Source: Polluticoccus soli (lineage in GTDB: Bacteria > Bacteroidota > Bacteroidia > Chitinophagales > Chitinophagaceae). From it: 64,000 nt of DNA. Shown one piece after another: positions 25,508 to 32,937 of the stretch. The notes under the pieces are model-generated. The model saw only the letters and a list, made by a program, of their open reading frames with translations. It ran no database searches and was not told the DNA's origin. The stretch lies in assembly GCF_029269745.1 (NCBI RefSeq), contig NZ_JARJHT010000003.1, positions 248,001-312,000 on the forward strand. Reading direction: 5' to 3'. The first letter of the stretch is position 1; each line of letters begins with the position of its first letter. A program made the position numbers and the translations under genes.

Positions 25508-26248
25508 TTAAACCTTTATTTCAAACCGCTTCGGCGGCGGCATGTCCCAGTCTATTTTGCGCTTCACCAGCCACAGTTCTTTTATCTCGCTCTTCTTCAT
25601 GGTAAACTGAGGATAGAACTCTTCGTTGTCAGATATCATCACGAACGTCTCGTTATCGTCCTTGCGGAAGAGACGTTTCACCATGATACGATCGTGCGTT
25701 ACCACTACGTGTATGTAAAACTGCGCAGTAGTATTCCAGTAATCCTGGTCCACACGCTCGGCTACTACATGGAAATGTTCCTTCAGCGTAGGCTCCATAC
25801 TATCGCCACTCACCTCGAACACACGGTAGCGTTCGCCCTTGTAGGGCATGTTAGGTATGCGCATATGCTCCAGCTCGCCTACGAAAACGGGATCTTCGTA
25901 GTGCTTGCTATAGCCGGCCTGCGCCATAATAGGCACCACGCTCAGGCCCTCTTCTTCGCGAATATCGCCAAGGGCTTTGCGCATGCGTATATCCTCCCCT
26001 GTCATGCGGCTGTTGGCCAGCGCGCCTGCAGCGGGGTTGTTGTATAAACCACCAAACAACTGCTCTACACTCAAACCGAGCGCGCGTGCAGTCTTTTCTT
26101 TCAGGTCTTCGTCCAGCCGCGACTTGCGGAAGTTGTAATAGAGCGTCGACCTCGGCACGCCGAGATATTCGGCCAGGCCGTGCACACCCAGCTTACTGAG
26201 CTTGGCTGCATTCTGAAGGGCTTCACCCTCATGTATTTGCATCATCAT
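25508..26248 (-). CDS. LexA/CI-like phage repressor with S24 peptidase-type domain
   Basis: The 246-residue protein has an N-terminal HTH (AAKLSKLGVHGLAEYLGVPR, STLYYNFRKSRLD, residues 12-45) and a C-terminal S24/LexA-type domain. The latter has the nucleophile motif VSGDSMEPTL (Ser in GDSMEP) and the general-base Lys in IMVKRLFRKD, then the VMISDNEEFYPQFTMKKSEI strand pair. Autocleavage on a DNA-damage signal is possible; the Ala-Gly cleavage site is not obvious. It diverges from a Cro-like gene across a repeated operator, a standard lysis-lysogeny style switch. Three ATG codons in a row allow a one- or two-residue shift. Confidence 0.9.
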   Translation of the reverse strand: MMMQIHEGEALQNAAKLSKLGVHGLAEYLGVPRSTLYYNFRKSRLDEDLKEKTARALGLSVEQLFGGLYNNPAAGALANSRMTGEDIRMRKALGDIREEEGLSVVPIMAQAGYSKHYEDPVFVGELEHMRIPNMPYKGERYRVFEVSGDSMEPTLKEHFHVVAERVDQDYWNTTAQFYIHVVVTHDRIMVKRLFRKDDNETFVMISDNEEFYPQFTMKKSEIKELWLVKRKIDWDMPPPKRFEIKV

Positions 26249-26288
26249 AGTAACGGATTAGATTAAAAAATATTCAATTTCCTTTTGG

Positions 26289-26356
26289 ACATTTGTACAA
26301 TTTCTGTACATTTGTACAACATTCAAGACAATGATGCTGCATTGTTGCACAAATGT
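26289..26356. promoter_or_regulatory. Repressor operator with three ACATTTGTACAA sites
   Basis: Two direct copies of ACATTTGTACAA lie at 26289-26300 and 26308-26319, 19 bp apart. A third site is in reverse orientation (TTGCACAAATGT, 26345-26356). TTGTACAA is itself a palindrome. They fill the divergent region between the S24 repressor and the Cro-like gene and are the natural binding sites for both proteins. Confidence 0.75.
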
Positions 26357-26383
26357 ATAATAACTATTAGAAACAACCAACAC

Positions 26384-26593
26384 ATGAAAACAGAATTTTT
26401 TTCGGCACCCGAGAAACGGACCCTCAAGCAAAAGCTCGCGCAGTACGGTGCCATCAAAGAATGCGCAGAGCAAACCGGTATCCACCGCACCACCATCGCC
26501 CGCATCCTGAAAACCGGCGAAGCCACCCAGGCAATAATAGAAAAGATGAGAGAGTATCTGAGAGGAGAGAGTAAGGTGTTTGTGGAGGAGTGA
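26384..26593 (+). CDS. Cro-like HTH regulator, 69 aa
   Basis: The start MKTEFFSAPEKRTLKQKLAQ gives a compact single-domain protein. The HTH is YGAIKECAEQTGIHRTTIAR plus ILKTGEATQAIIEKMREYL, matching small phage Cro/CopG-like and XRE-type regulators. It diverges from the S24 repressor gene, with the operator between them. Transcribing this gene instead of the repressor would open the downstream module. Confidence 0.82.
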   Translation: MKTEFFSAPEKRTLKQKLAQYGAIKECAEQTGIHRTTIARILKTGEATQAIIEKMREYLRGESKVFVEE

Positions 26594-26596
26594 GGG

Positions 26597-26707
26597 CTGA
26601 ACCTCAGATTATTCGTGATTTGACTGATTAGGCTGATTGGATAAAGTTCTTTGAAAGATTGTCTGAACCGCTGATTAGAATGATTGAAATGATTTCGATG
26701 ATTTCAG
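26597..26707 (+). repeat. S repeats before R1 copy 5
   Basis: TGAACCTCAGATTATTCGTG, TTGACTGATTAGGCTGATTG, then TCTGAACCGCTGATTAGAAT and TGATTGAAATGATTTCGATG. Three TGATT-type units lie directly after the stop of the Cro-like gene. Confidence 0.7.
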
Positions 26708-26711
26708 GATC

Positions 26712-26933
26712 GGCATAAGCGAGGAGAGCGTTAAGAAAAATGCTGGAACGCAGCGGCCGCATTGAAAGGTTGAGTAGCGCGCGAAAGAGGAGATCAACAT
26801 TGCCTGGCACTTACCACAACTGGAGATAGTAAGCTATTTCAATGCAGCGGAGAGCAGGCATTTTTTAGCTCGAGTCGCTAAGCCTTGAATTTTCTTTTGC
26901 TTCTTTTCTTTGGTTCAAGCCAAAGAAAAGAAG
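26712..26933 (+). repeat. R1 long stem-loop element, copy 5 (type B)
   Basis: The second arm is GAGC/GCTC here, against GGC/GCC in type A and AAGC/GCTT in other type B copies. Further arms are AAAAATGC/GCATTTTT and GCATTGAAA/TTTCAATGC. The terminal hairpin is CTTCTTTTCTTTGG-TTCAAG-CCAAAGAAAAGAAG (26900-26933). All three states of the second arm preserve pairing. Confidence 0.9.
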
Positions 26934-26950
26934 AAGCGACATCAGTGCCT

Positions 26951-27105
26951 TGATGCCCGACGCGTGGCTAGATTATTTCGTTCACGATGATTTTTCAAAG
27001 GCCTCAATGAGATTGTTGCTTCGGCCGTATTTGTGTTACCTCGAGTCACAATTATTTTTTAATTGTCTCGGTGAGAAAGTTCGCAAATACTCTCTCGCAA
27101 TGACG
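26951..27105 (+). repeat. Dispersed repeat (GATGCCC...CTCGCAATGACG), long version
   Basis: It matches 24905-24972 at both ends but is about 85 bp longer, with an inserted AATTATTTTTTAATT palindromic patch and CGGCCGTATTTGTGTTACCT. A half R1 terminal hairpin (AGACAAAAGAAAGTAGAAGA) follows at about 27120-27140. Confidence 0.6.
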
Positions 27106-27185
27106 GAGGGAGAAAAGACAAGACAAAAGAAAGTAGAAGACAACACGAGCAAATAATAAAAACACGTTGATAAATAGGCAAAGAC

Positions 27186-27321
27186 ATAAACCCATCACCA
27201 TGAAACAAAAAACTATGGGTTAGTAAGCGTAAACCCATCACCATGCAAAACCTAAACGAAAACAAAAAGGGTTAGTCATCATAAAAAACATAAACCCATC
27301 ACCATGAAACAAGACCCCTAA
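27186..27321 (+). repeat. Three direct repeats of a translation-start-like leader with mini-ORFs
   Basis: TAAACCCATCACCATG occurs three times (ATG at 27200, 27243 and 27304). Each ATG opens a tiny frame: MKQKTMG-stop, MQNLNENKKG-stop and MKQDP-stop. The first two end in GGGTTAG. The same context CCCATCACCATG precedes the annealing-protein gene at 28791, and similar ones precede the other genes of the phage-like module. The array may be duplicated gene-start leaders. No peptide function can be claimed. Confidence 0.55.
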
Positions 27322-27400
27322 ATCCCCTGAAGGGGACTTGAAAAAGTTCCCTCTTTAGACCGGCAATTGATCAGTCATCAATTCCGGTCGGGGGCGGAGG
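27314..27400 (+). repeat. R3 palindromic repeat, intergenic copy 1
   Basis: CCCCTAAATCCCCTGAAGGGG is followed by a long inverted repeat (GACCGGCAATTGAT / ATCAATTCCGGTC) and GGGGGCGGAGGGG. It lies between the leader array and the first gene of the module. Confidence 0.7.
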
Positions 27401-27441
27401 GGCACACAAACAAAAACCACAAAAACAAAAATCACAATCAT

Positions 27442-27822
27442 ATGGAACAACAAAAATTTTATGAACACGTAAGCAAGTGGATCAAAAGTTACCACAACGC
27501 CGACGCACTCGAATGGCTGCGCAAATTCATTAACGCCAGCCAGCAACCCGTGCATATAAAAGAAAAGCTGCATCGCGAGATAGACATCAAGATGGCAGCG
27601 CTGAAAAACACACCGTGCTTTGCCAACGTAAACGGCGACATGTACCTGGTAGACTACGAAGGACATCCACGCGTATACACCACCCGCTTCAGCGCCATCT
27701 GCAAAGTAGCCGAACTGAAAGTGCGTGGCTATGCAGCAGAACTAGTGCCCGGCAATGTGTTTTACCGCATCAGGTTAGCAGACCCAGCCCCTATGGAAGA
27801 ACTGGCCGCCTGCGGATGCTAA
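27442..27822 (+). CDS. Hypothetical protein of the phage-like module, 126 aa
   Basis: The start MEQQKFYEHVSKWIKSYHNA is preceded by AATCACAATCAT and no purine-rich site. The N-terminal half is helical (ADALEWLRKFINASQQPVHI, KEKLHREIDIKMAALKN); the second half has strands (NVNGDMYLVDYEGHPRVYTT, GYAAELVPGNVFYRIRL) and a Cys pair at the end (AACGC). It is the first of several plus-strand genes that lead to the replication genes. Family not recognised. Confidence 0.65.
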   Translation: MEQQKFYEHVSKWIKSYHNADALEWLRKFINASQQPVHIKEKLHREIDIKMAALKNTPCFANVNGDMYLVDYEGHPRVYTTRFSAICKVAELKVRGYAAELVPGNVFYRIRLADPAPMEELAACGC

Positions 27823-28018
27823 CCGATGTGTGGCCGTCGCTTCAAACCCTTATCACCTTTCAAGCAATATGAAACAATAACATGAAAACTTTTTGAGCAG
27901 ACCACGATACTAAACGCTCCATAAAGAGACCTATAGCCCTATCATTTTTTTGAAAACATCACCAGACCCATTATCGCACCGATAGATAAACATTTATTAA
28001 GCAGATAAAAACATCATC

Positions 28019-28288
28019 ATGAACAAGCAATTAATAGTAACCGCCACACCATCGCCCGACGAAACATTTGCCCGCGCCATGAGCATCAGTGCAGACAGAG
28101 AAGCACAGATAGACGAACTGATGGATAAATACCACGGCGAGACGGACACCTACCCCGACGCCCTCGCCGCGATATCAAGCGAACTCCATACCGCCAACGA
28201 GCTCGCCTACGTCTCGTTCCACCTCGGCGCCTTCGCCGAAAGCCAAAGAACCAAACACGAACTACTGAACAAGCTGCTGGGAGAATAG
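28019..28288 (+). CDS. Hypothetical protein of the phage-like module, 89 aa
   Basis: The product MNKQLIVTATPSPDETFARA has about 90 residues, mainly helical (DREAQIDELMDKYHGE, DALAAISSELHTANELAYVS, FHLGAFAESQRTKHELLNKL). It lies between the 27442 gene and the annealing-protein gene and has the same start context (CATCATCATG). No domain recognised. An R3 repeat begins just after the stop. Confidence 0.6.
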   Translation: MNKQLIVTATPSPDETFARAMSISADREAQIDELMDKYHGETDTYPDALAAISSELHTANELAYVSFHLGAFAESQRTKHELLNKLLGE

Positions 28289-28296
28289 AACTACCC

Positions 28297-28389
28297 CGTA
28301 TCCCCCCGCCTGCCGCAATGATTTCTTTATTTGACAGGCTGAAGGGGGAACTCATTATAACACGCCCCCTTTCAGGGATAGGGGTTTAA
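28297..28389 (+). repeat. R3 palindromic repeat, intergenic copy 2 (interrupted)
   Basis: ACCCCGTATCCCCCC and GAAGGGGGAACTCATT then GCCCCCTTTCAGGGATAGGGG resemble the copy at 29555, but the left arm is split by about 30 bases with a short hairpin (CCTGCCG...GACAGG). Confidence 0.6.
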
Positions 28390-28468
28390 AAAAGCAGATA
28401 AGCACGCAAACGTCCAGCCTATGATGGCGCCTTTGTTGAGCGATAGCGAAACAACCAGCGCCATGACG

Positions 28469-28583
28469 ACGATAAGCGAACTGCGAAACAGCGCGTGGCT
28501 ATCTTCTTGTCCCGCGGAGCGATTGGACAAGAAGTGTCTTTTTCTTTTGTTTCTTTTCTTTTGGACAAGCAAAAGAAAAGAAA
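28469..28583 (+). repeat. R2 stem-loop element, copy 2 (short)
   Basis: A perfect inverted repeat CTTCTTGTCC/GGACAAGAAG (28503-28534) with a 12-nt loop is followed closely by the terminal hairpin TTTCTTTTCTTTTG-GACAAG-CAAAAGAAAAGAAA (28550-28583). It lacks the CATTCATGAGCG segment present in the other two R2 copies. Another R1-type hairpin (ACTTTCTTTTGC-ATCAAG-GCAAAAGAAAGT) follows at 28630-28659. Confidence 0.75.
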
Positions 28584-28790
28584 GAGACGAGGAGAGAAAC
28601 GCAGTAGAAACAGTTGTGATGTCGAGTAGACTTTCTTTTGCATCAAGGCAAAAGAAAGTAGGAGACGACATGAGCAAGCAGCAAGGACGAATAAAGAAAA
28701 ACCTCCATGGTATGGTCCTTGCAAGCACCCGACCGAAACACCCAGGACGAAACGATGAACCACAGACAACAAATTAAAAGCCCCATCACC

Positions 28791-29549
28791 ATGACAACAA
28801 CCGACAACAAGATCATCACCTCCATCATAACCAACGGCGACATCAGCCGCCTCACCCCACAGCAGAAAGTAGAATATTATAAACAATTCTGCGAGAAGCT
28901 GGGATTAGACCCCATGCTGCAACCATTCAGGATACTACGCCTCAACGGCCGCGAAATGCTGTACTGCGACCGCACCGGCACACAGCAGCTAAATAAACTA
29001 TACAAAGTCAGCCACGAGATAAAAGCAAGAGAAGTGACCGGCACCTGCTACGTAGTGACCGCCCAGGCATCCACACCCGACGGACGCACCACCGAAAGCA
29101 TCGGTGCAGTGTCTATAGGCAATATGAAAGGCGAGAACCTGTGCAACGCGATGATGAAAGCCGAGACCAAAGCAAAACGCCGCGCCACACTCGACCTTCT
29201 CGGCCTCGGCATGCTCGACGAATCAGAGATCCCCGCAGGACCATACAAAGGCAACATCGAACTCACCAGCATCTATGCAAATCATCCCCTCTTCGAAGGG
29301 GGCGTAGGGGGATGTCCACTCGCGACGGGCATAGATGAAATGCGCGAGAACGATGCTGACGACAACGGCATACCCACCTCCCTCTTCCTCACATTAAACG
29401 GATTAAAGAAAGAAGTAGACCGCTGCACCACAGAGCAAGAACTAGTCACCCTCTACAACGACAACAAAACCCGCATAGACAAAGAACCCAAGCTGAAACA
29501 GTTGTTTACCGAAAGGAAGAATGAGTTGAGGAAGTGTGTGGCTGCGTAG
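28791..29549 (+). CDS. Putative phage-type DNA annealing/recombination protein, 252 aa
   Basis: The start MTTTDNKIITSIITNGDISR follows the module's CCCATCACC leader. The chain has ISRLTPQQKVEYYKQFCEKL, LDPMLQPFRILRLNGREMLY and the characteristic GENLCNAMMKAETKAKRRAT then LDLLGLGMLDESEIP. A KAETKAKRRxTLxxxGLGMLDE stretch is common in phage single-strand annealing or recombination proteins of Bacteroidota; I remember it from such annotations but could not verify it. An R3 palindrome (29285-29317) sits in frame after this motif and encodes PLFEGGVGGC. The remainder is a linker and an acidic helical tail. Confidence 0.6.
   Translation: MTTTDNKIITSIITNGDISRLTPQQKVEYYKQFCEKLGLDPMLQPFRILRLNGREMLYCDRTGTQQLNKLYKVSHEIKAREVTGTCYVVTAQASTPDGRTTESIGAVSIGNMKGENLCNAMMKAETKAKRRATLDLLGLGMLDESEIPAGPYKGNIELTSIYANHPLFEGGVGGCPLATGIDEMRENDADDNGIPTSLFLTLNGLKKEVDRCTTEQELVTLYNDNKTRIDKEPKLKQLFTERKNELRKCVAA
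29285..29317 (+). repeat. R3 palindrome embedded in frame in a coding region
   Basis: TCCCCTCTTCGAAGGGGGCG then TAGGGGGATGTCC follows the R3 consensus (CCCCCTxxxAGGGGGCGxAGGGGG). It is read through as HPLFEGGVGGCP inside the annealing-protein gene without a stop or frameshift. Confidence 0.65.
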
Positions 29550-29554
29550 AAACT

Positions 29555-29650
29555 ACCCCCTATCCCCCTGAAGGGGGAACTCATTCCGTAACAATTCCGC
29601 CAATGGCGGAAATAAGCCAAAAAGGTTTCCCCCTTCAGGGGATAGGGGGT
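29555..29650 (+). repeat. R3 palindromic repeat, full inverted pair
   Basis: The left arm ACCCCCTATCCCCCTGAAGG and the right arm ending CCTTCAGGGGATAGGGGGT are almost exact inverted copies, with a smaller inner hairpin TTCCGCCA-A-TGGCGGAA (29595-29611). It starts just after the annealing-protein stop. Confidence 0.75.
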
Positions 29651-29760
29651 AAATAAAGACGATAAGAGATATGCAGCCGAAAACATGATGGCGCCTTTGT
29701 TGAGCGCAGCGAAATTGTCTGAACGTCAGATTGACTGATTCCGCTGATTCCTGAAACCCT

Positions 29761-29982
29761 GGCATGAGCGACGAAAGCGTTAAGAAAAATGTCCGGAACG
29801 GAGCGGCCGCATTGAAAGTCACAGTAGAGTGGAAAGACGAGATCAACATTGCCCGGCACCTACCACACAAGACGATAGTAAGCTATTTCAATGCAGCGCA
29901 GTGCAGGCATTTTTTAGCTTGAGTCGCTAAGCCTTGAACTTTTCTTTGCTTCTTTCTTTTGGTTCAAGCCAAAAGAAAGAAG
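29761..29982 (+). repeat. R1 long stem-loop element, copy 6 (type B)
   Basis: Outer arm AGCGAC/GTCGCT, second AAGC/GCTT, third AAAAATG/CATTTTT, fourth GCATTGAAA/TTTCAATGC. Terminal hairpin CTTCTTTCTTTTGG-TTCAAG-CCAAAAGAAAGAAG (29949-29982). An S repeat lies at about 29717-29752. It separates the annealing-protein gene from the replication gene. Confidence 0.9.
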
Positions 29983-30021
29983 AAGACGATACGAGCAGGA
30001 AAACACATAACCCCTATCAAA

Positions 30022-30918
30022 ATGAAAAAACAATCCACCTGGTTCTCCCACGACAGCAACGCCAGCCTCGACCCGAAGATCATAGCCCTCACCGCCACCC
30101 ACGGCATAGCAGGCTACGGCAGGTGGTGGAGGCTCGTAGAAATACTGCGCGCCGAAGAACGATACAGGTACAACATCACCACCCCATTTGCCTACAGCGT
30201 CCTCGCCAAAGAACTAATGTGCAGCACCGAAGAAGCAAAGCAATTCGTACAAGACTGTATACAACAATACCAACTCCTCCAAACCGACGAAGAACACATT
30301 TGGTCAACCAGCCTGTGTGGCAGGATGGAGCATATGGACACGCAAAAAGCCAACTATAGCAAGGCCGGGAAGCAAAGTGCACAAGTGAGGAAAGAGAAGC
30401 AAGCAGCGTCGTTGCAACAATCCTCCAACGACGTTGAAACAGCGTTGCAACATTCCTCAACAAAAGAAATAAAACAAAACGAAACAAAACAAAACGAAAC
30501 TACAACTACGTCGGAAGGCGAAGGCGAGGTGGAAGAAACTGTGAAGGAAGAGCAGAAACCCGAAGCAGACTGGCAAGCCCTCAAACAACAAGCCCTTCAA
30601 GACACCGGCTTCACCTACGCCATCATCAGCACCGGCAAGCTCAACGAAGTGCAGCTAGACCAATGGCTCACCGCCTTCAACCGCATCCTCACCATACGCA
30701 GCGAGCCAGCCAAAAGCCTGCAAGACTATCGCAACCACTTCCTCCACTGGTTCAAGTTCCGCGACCCGCAGAAAGAAGACCCGCAAACCTTCCTCGTCCC
30801 CGAAGCCAGGAACAAAGCCCCCACCATCATCAACACCCAAACCTTCCTCAAAACCCCGCAGCAGATAGAAGAAGAACGCGCACAACAAGAGCAATGGAAG
30901 AACCGTATAGCGAGGTAA
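30022..30918 (+). CDS. Phage-type replication protein with DUF4373-like N-terminal domain
   Basis: The start MKKQSTWFSHDSNASLDPKI leads into KIIALTATHGIAGYGRWWRL and VEILRAEERYRYN, the hallmark (HDxxAxxDxKIxxLxxxxGxxGYGxWWxLxExLR) of Lin1244/Lin1753-like (DUF4373) phage replication proteins. It is followed by a DnaD-type winged-helix region (LAKELMCSTEEAKQFVQDCI), a Gln/Lys/Glu low-complexity linker (residues about 120-195) and a C-terminal helical part (LDQWLTAFNRILTIRSEP, FLHWFKFRDPQKEDPQTF) typical of helicase loaders. The DnaB-type gene lies downstream, so this protein probably loads that helicase at the element's origin. Confidence 0.8.
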   Translation: MKKQSTWFSHDSNASLDPKIIALTATHGIAGYGRWWRLVEILRAEERYRYNITTPFAYSVLAKELMCSTEEAKQFVQDCIQQYQLLQTDEEHIWSTSLCGRMEHMDTQKANYSKAGKQSAQVRKEKQAASLQQSSNDVETALQHSSTKEIKQNETKQNETTTTSEGEGEVEETVKEEQKPEADWQALKQQALQDTGFTYAIISTGKLNEVQLDQWLTAFNRILTIRSEPAKSLQDYRNHFLHWFKFRDPQKEDPQTFLVPEARNKAPTIINTQTFLKTPQQIEEERAQQEQWKNRIAR

Positions 30919-30975
30919 CCCCCTATCCCGCTAAAGGGGGAACGCACTATAACATACTCCCCTATCGGGGATAGA
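30918..30975 (+). repeat. R3 palindromic repeat, copy overlapping a stop codon
   Basis: ACCCCCTATCCCGCTAAAGG with AAC and then CTCCCCTATCGGGGATAG. Its first base is the last base of the stop codon of the replication-protein gene. Confidence 0.65.
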
Positions 30976-30988
30976 AGTGAAAAAAACC

Positions 30989-31207
30989 GGCATGAGCGAA
31001 TTAGGCGTTAAGAAAATTCATTGAGCGCAGTGGCCGCAGTGAAAAGTCTCGCAGACAACAGGAAGCTGATTTCAACATTGTCAAATAGAAATCGACTGCA
31101 ACATAGTAAGCTATTTCACTGCAACGGAGCGAAATGAATTTTTAGCCGGTTTCGCTAAGCCTTGAATTTTTCTTGCTTCTTCTTTTGTTTCAAGACAAAA
31201 GAAGAAG
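30989..31207 (+). repeat. R1 long stem-loop element, copy 7 (type A)
   Basis: Arms AGCGAA/TTCGCT, GGC/GCC, AAATTCATT/AATGAATTT and GCAGTGAAA/TTTCACTGC. Its terminal hairpin is a shorter variant, CTTCTTCTTTTGT-TTCAAG-ACAAAAGAAGAAG (31176-31207), 13 bp and perfect. It lies between the replication gene and the helicase gene without an S leader. Confidence 0.9.
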
Positions 31208-31255
31208 GGATGACTAAAGCGATGAAGACGAAAACAGAACAAAAAGCCCAACACC

Positions 31256-32638
31256 ATGCAAACAGCCAGAACAATCCCACTAAACACTGACATGGTCCCC
31301 CCTTTAGGGGGCGGAGGGGGTTATAGGCAACACCTCGACTACGACGAACCCCTCGAAAGCGCAGTGTTAGGAGTATGCCTCATAGAACCCCAATCCTTCG
31401 GAACCATCTACACACTCCTCACGCAGGAATGCTTCTACACGCAAGCCAACGCACAAGTCTACGCAGCCATGAACACCCTCTGGGAGAAAGGCGCACCCGT
31501 CGATCTGCTAACACTCAGCAGAGAACTCTACGACAACAACATAACAGAAATACGCGGCTACCCCACCGCATACTATCTCACATCACTAACGAAGGACATC
31601 GTCAACTCAGCCCACCTCCAGCACTGGTGCCTCATGTTAAGAGAACTTGCAGCAAGACGCATGATGATCAGCCTCACCTCCACCCGCTTCTCCGGAGATG
31701 ATGTCATCACCCATGCCGAACACATACAACAGCAAATAAAACAAGCCCTCGACATACGCGCTACCGACGACTGGCTCGATGCCTCCGCCGCAGCCCTCGC
31801 CCTCACCAAACACATGGACGATGCCCAAAACAAAGACCGCATAGGAGTATCCACCACATTCCACAGCATAGACAAGATAAACGGAGGCTTCCGCCCCGGG
31901 CAGCTCGTGGTGATAGGCGCGCGCCCATCAGTAGGCAAAAGCGCACTCATGGGCGCCATAGCCACACAAGCCGCCATGCACGGCACACCAACAGGAGTCA
32001 TCTCGCTCGAGATGCCCGCCGCCGACCTCTTTGGCCGCATGGTGAGCGCCGACACACACATACCCTTCACCGATATCGACCGCAACCGCATCACTGAAGA
32101 CGATCAACGAACATACATCTACCAATCCATCACCCGCCCCGCCGGACTGCCCCTCTGGTTCTCCGACACCGCCCAGGTAAACATACACGACATACGCGCC
32201 AAAGCCGAAAAACTAAAACGCCGCCACGGCCTCGGCCTCCTCATTATCGACTACCTGCAGCTCATAGAAGAAACCACCACCACAGCCACCCGCAACCGCG
32301 AGCAAAACATCTCCGCCATCTCCCGCGGACTAAAAATGCTGGCCATGAACCTCGGCATACCCGTCATTGCCCTCAGCCAGCTGAACCGCGAAAGCGAAGC
32401 CCGCGCCCACAAACGCCCATCGATGGCCGACCTCCGCGAATCGGGCGCCATAGAGCAAGACGCCGACATCATCATGCTCCTCCACCGCGACTGGCGCTGC
32501 GGCATCACCACCGACGCCCACGGCCACAGCACCGAGCACCAGGCCGACCTCCTCATCCCCAAATGGCGCAATGGCACCCCCCTCGACCTCAAACTCCACT
32601 TCCACCCCCACACCATGCGGTTTGAAGAGAGGACGTAA
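31256..32638 (+). CDS. dnaB: DnaB-type replicative helicase (phage-like)
   Basis: The 460-residue protein follows the DnaB layout: an N-terminal helical domain (ESAVLGVCLIEPQSFGTIYT, ALDIRATDDW linker), then the RecA-like domain with Walker A (IGARPSVGKSALMGAIA), H1a/H2 (LLIIDYLQLIEE) and DnaB-specific pieces (ALSQLNRESEARAHKRPSMA, DLRESGAIEQDADIIMLLHR). The ATPase Lys and DYLQL Asp are intact. The N-terminus is odd: residues 13-22 (MVPPLGGGGGYR) are encoded by an R3 palindrome (31296-31327), read in frame and without equivalent in other DnaB proteins I know. The true start may lie after it, at a later codon. Confidence 0.92.
   Translation: MQTARTIPLNTDMVPPLGGGGGYRQHLDYDEPLESAVLGVCLIEPQSFGTIYTLLTQECFYTQANAQVYAAMNTLWEKGAPVDLLTLSRELYDNNITEIRGYPTAYYLTSLTKDIVNSAHLQHWCLMLRELAARRMMISLTSTRFSGDDVITHAEHIQQQIKQALDIRATDDWLDASAAALALTKHMDDAQNKDRIGVSTTFHSIDKINGGFRPGQLVVIGARPSVGKSALMGAIATQAAMHGTPTGVISLEMPAADLFGRMVSADTHIPFTDIDRNRITEDDQRTYIYQSITRPAGLPLWFSDTAQVNIHDIRAKAEKLKRRHGLGLLIIDYLQLIEETTTTATRNREQNISAISRGLKMLAMNLGIPVIALSQLNRESEARAHKRPSMADLRESGAIEQDADIIMLLHRDWRCGITTDAHGHSTEHQADLLIPKWRNGTPLDLKLHFHPHTMRFEERT
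31296..31327 (+). repeat. R3 palindrome embedded in the helicase N-terminus
   Basis: TCCCCCCTTTAGGGGGCGGA then GGGGGTTATAGG is an R3 copy (compare 32647-32684 and 29285-29317). It codes for VPPLGGGGGYR. Confidence 0.7.
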
Positions 32639-32646
32639 ATAACAAG

Positions 32647-32684
32647 TCCCCCTCCTCTCTTTGAGGAGGGGCCGAGGGGTGGTT
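32647..32684 (+). repeat. R3 palindromic repeat, copy after the helicase gene
   Basis: CCCCCTCCTCTCTTTGAGGA then GGGGCCGAGGGGTGGTTG: the palindrome CCTCTCTTTGAGG carries the same GGGGC-GAGGGGT flank as the coding copies. It lies directly after the helicase stop. Confidence 0.65.
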
Positions 32685-32937
32685 GCTGAAGCACGCGGGA
32701 GTGTTGAAGAAAGAATAGCAGCCTTATGTACCAGGCGGCCGGATGCCTATAAAGCCACAGTGGCGTTGGCACCGTTGAAAGGGAGGATGGCTATTGAAGC
32801 ATTCATGTCCTCAACATTTTTCCAATTTTTGAACTATATTCTTATCCTTAGTTTCGTACATTTATTATTTTTACCATCCATTTTGATTATTAGTTATTTA
32901 CCAGTACGAACTAATTACCTAAACCAGTTATCAGCAC
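32685..32937 (+). other. Spacer with a coding-like remnant
   Basis: The first part keeps an open frame reading ERIAALCTRRPDAYKATVAL then APLKGRMAIEAF. KxxVALxxLKGxxxI resembles the start of IS3-type OrfA transposases, but only about 30 residues are present and no inverted repeats or OrfB were found. The second part is AT-rich (TTTTTGAACTATATTCTTAT, TACATTTATTATTTTTACC) and probably carries the promoter of the downstream operon. Confidence 0.3.

Noticed and set aside
28289-28790. Several minus-strand open frames in repeat DNA
   Set aside because: They run through R2, R3 and the hairpin repeats, contain low-complexity Ser/Leu/Val and have no conserved motif. They are by-products of the repeats.
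32661-32820. IS3-type OrfA transposase remnant
   Set aside because: Only a KxxVALxxLKG-like stretch of about 30 residues is present, with no inverted repeats and no OrfB. It is reported as a weak coding-like remnant only.
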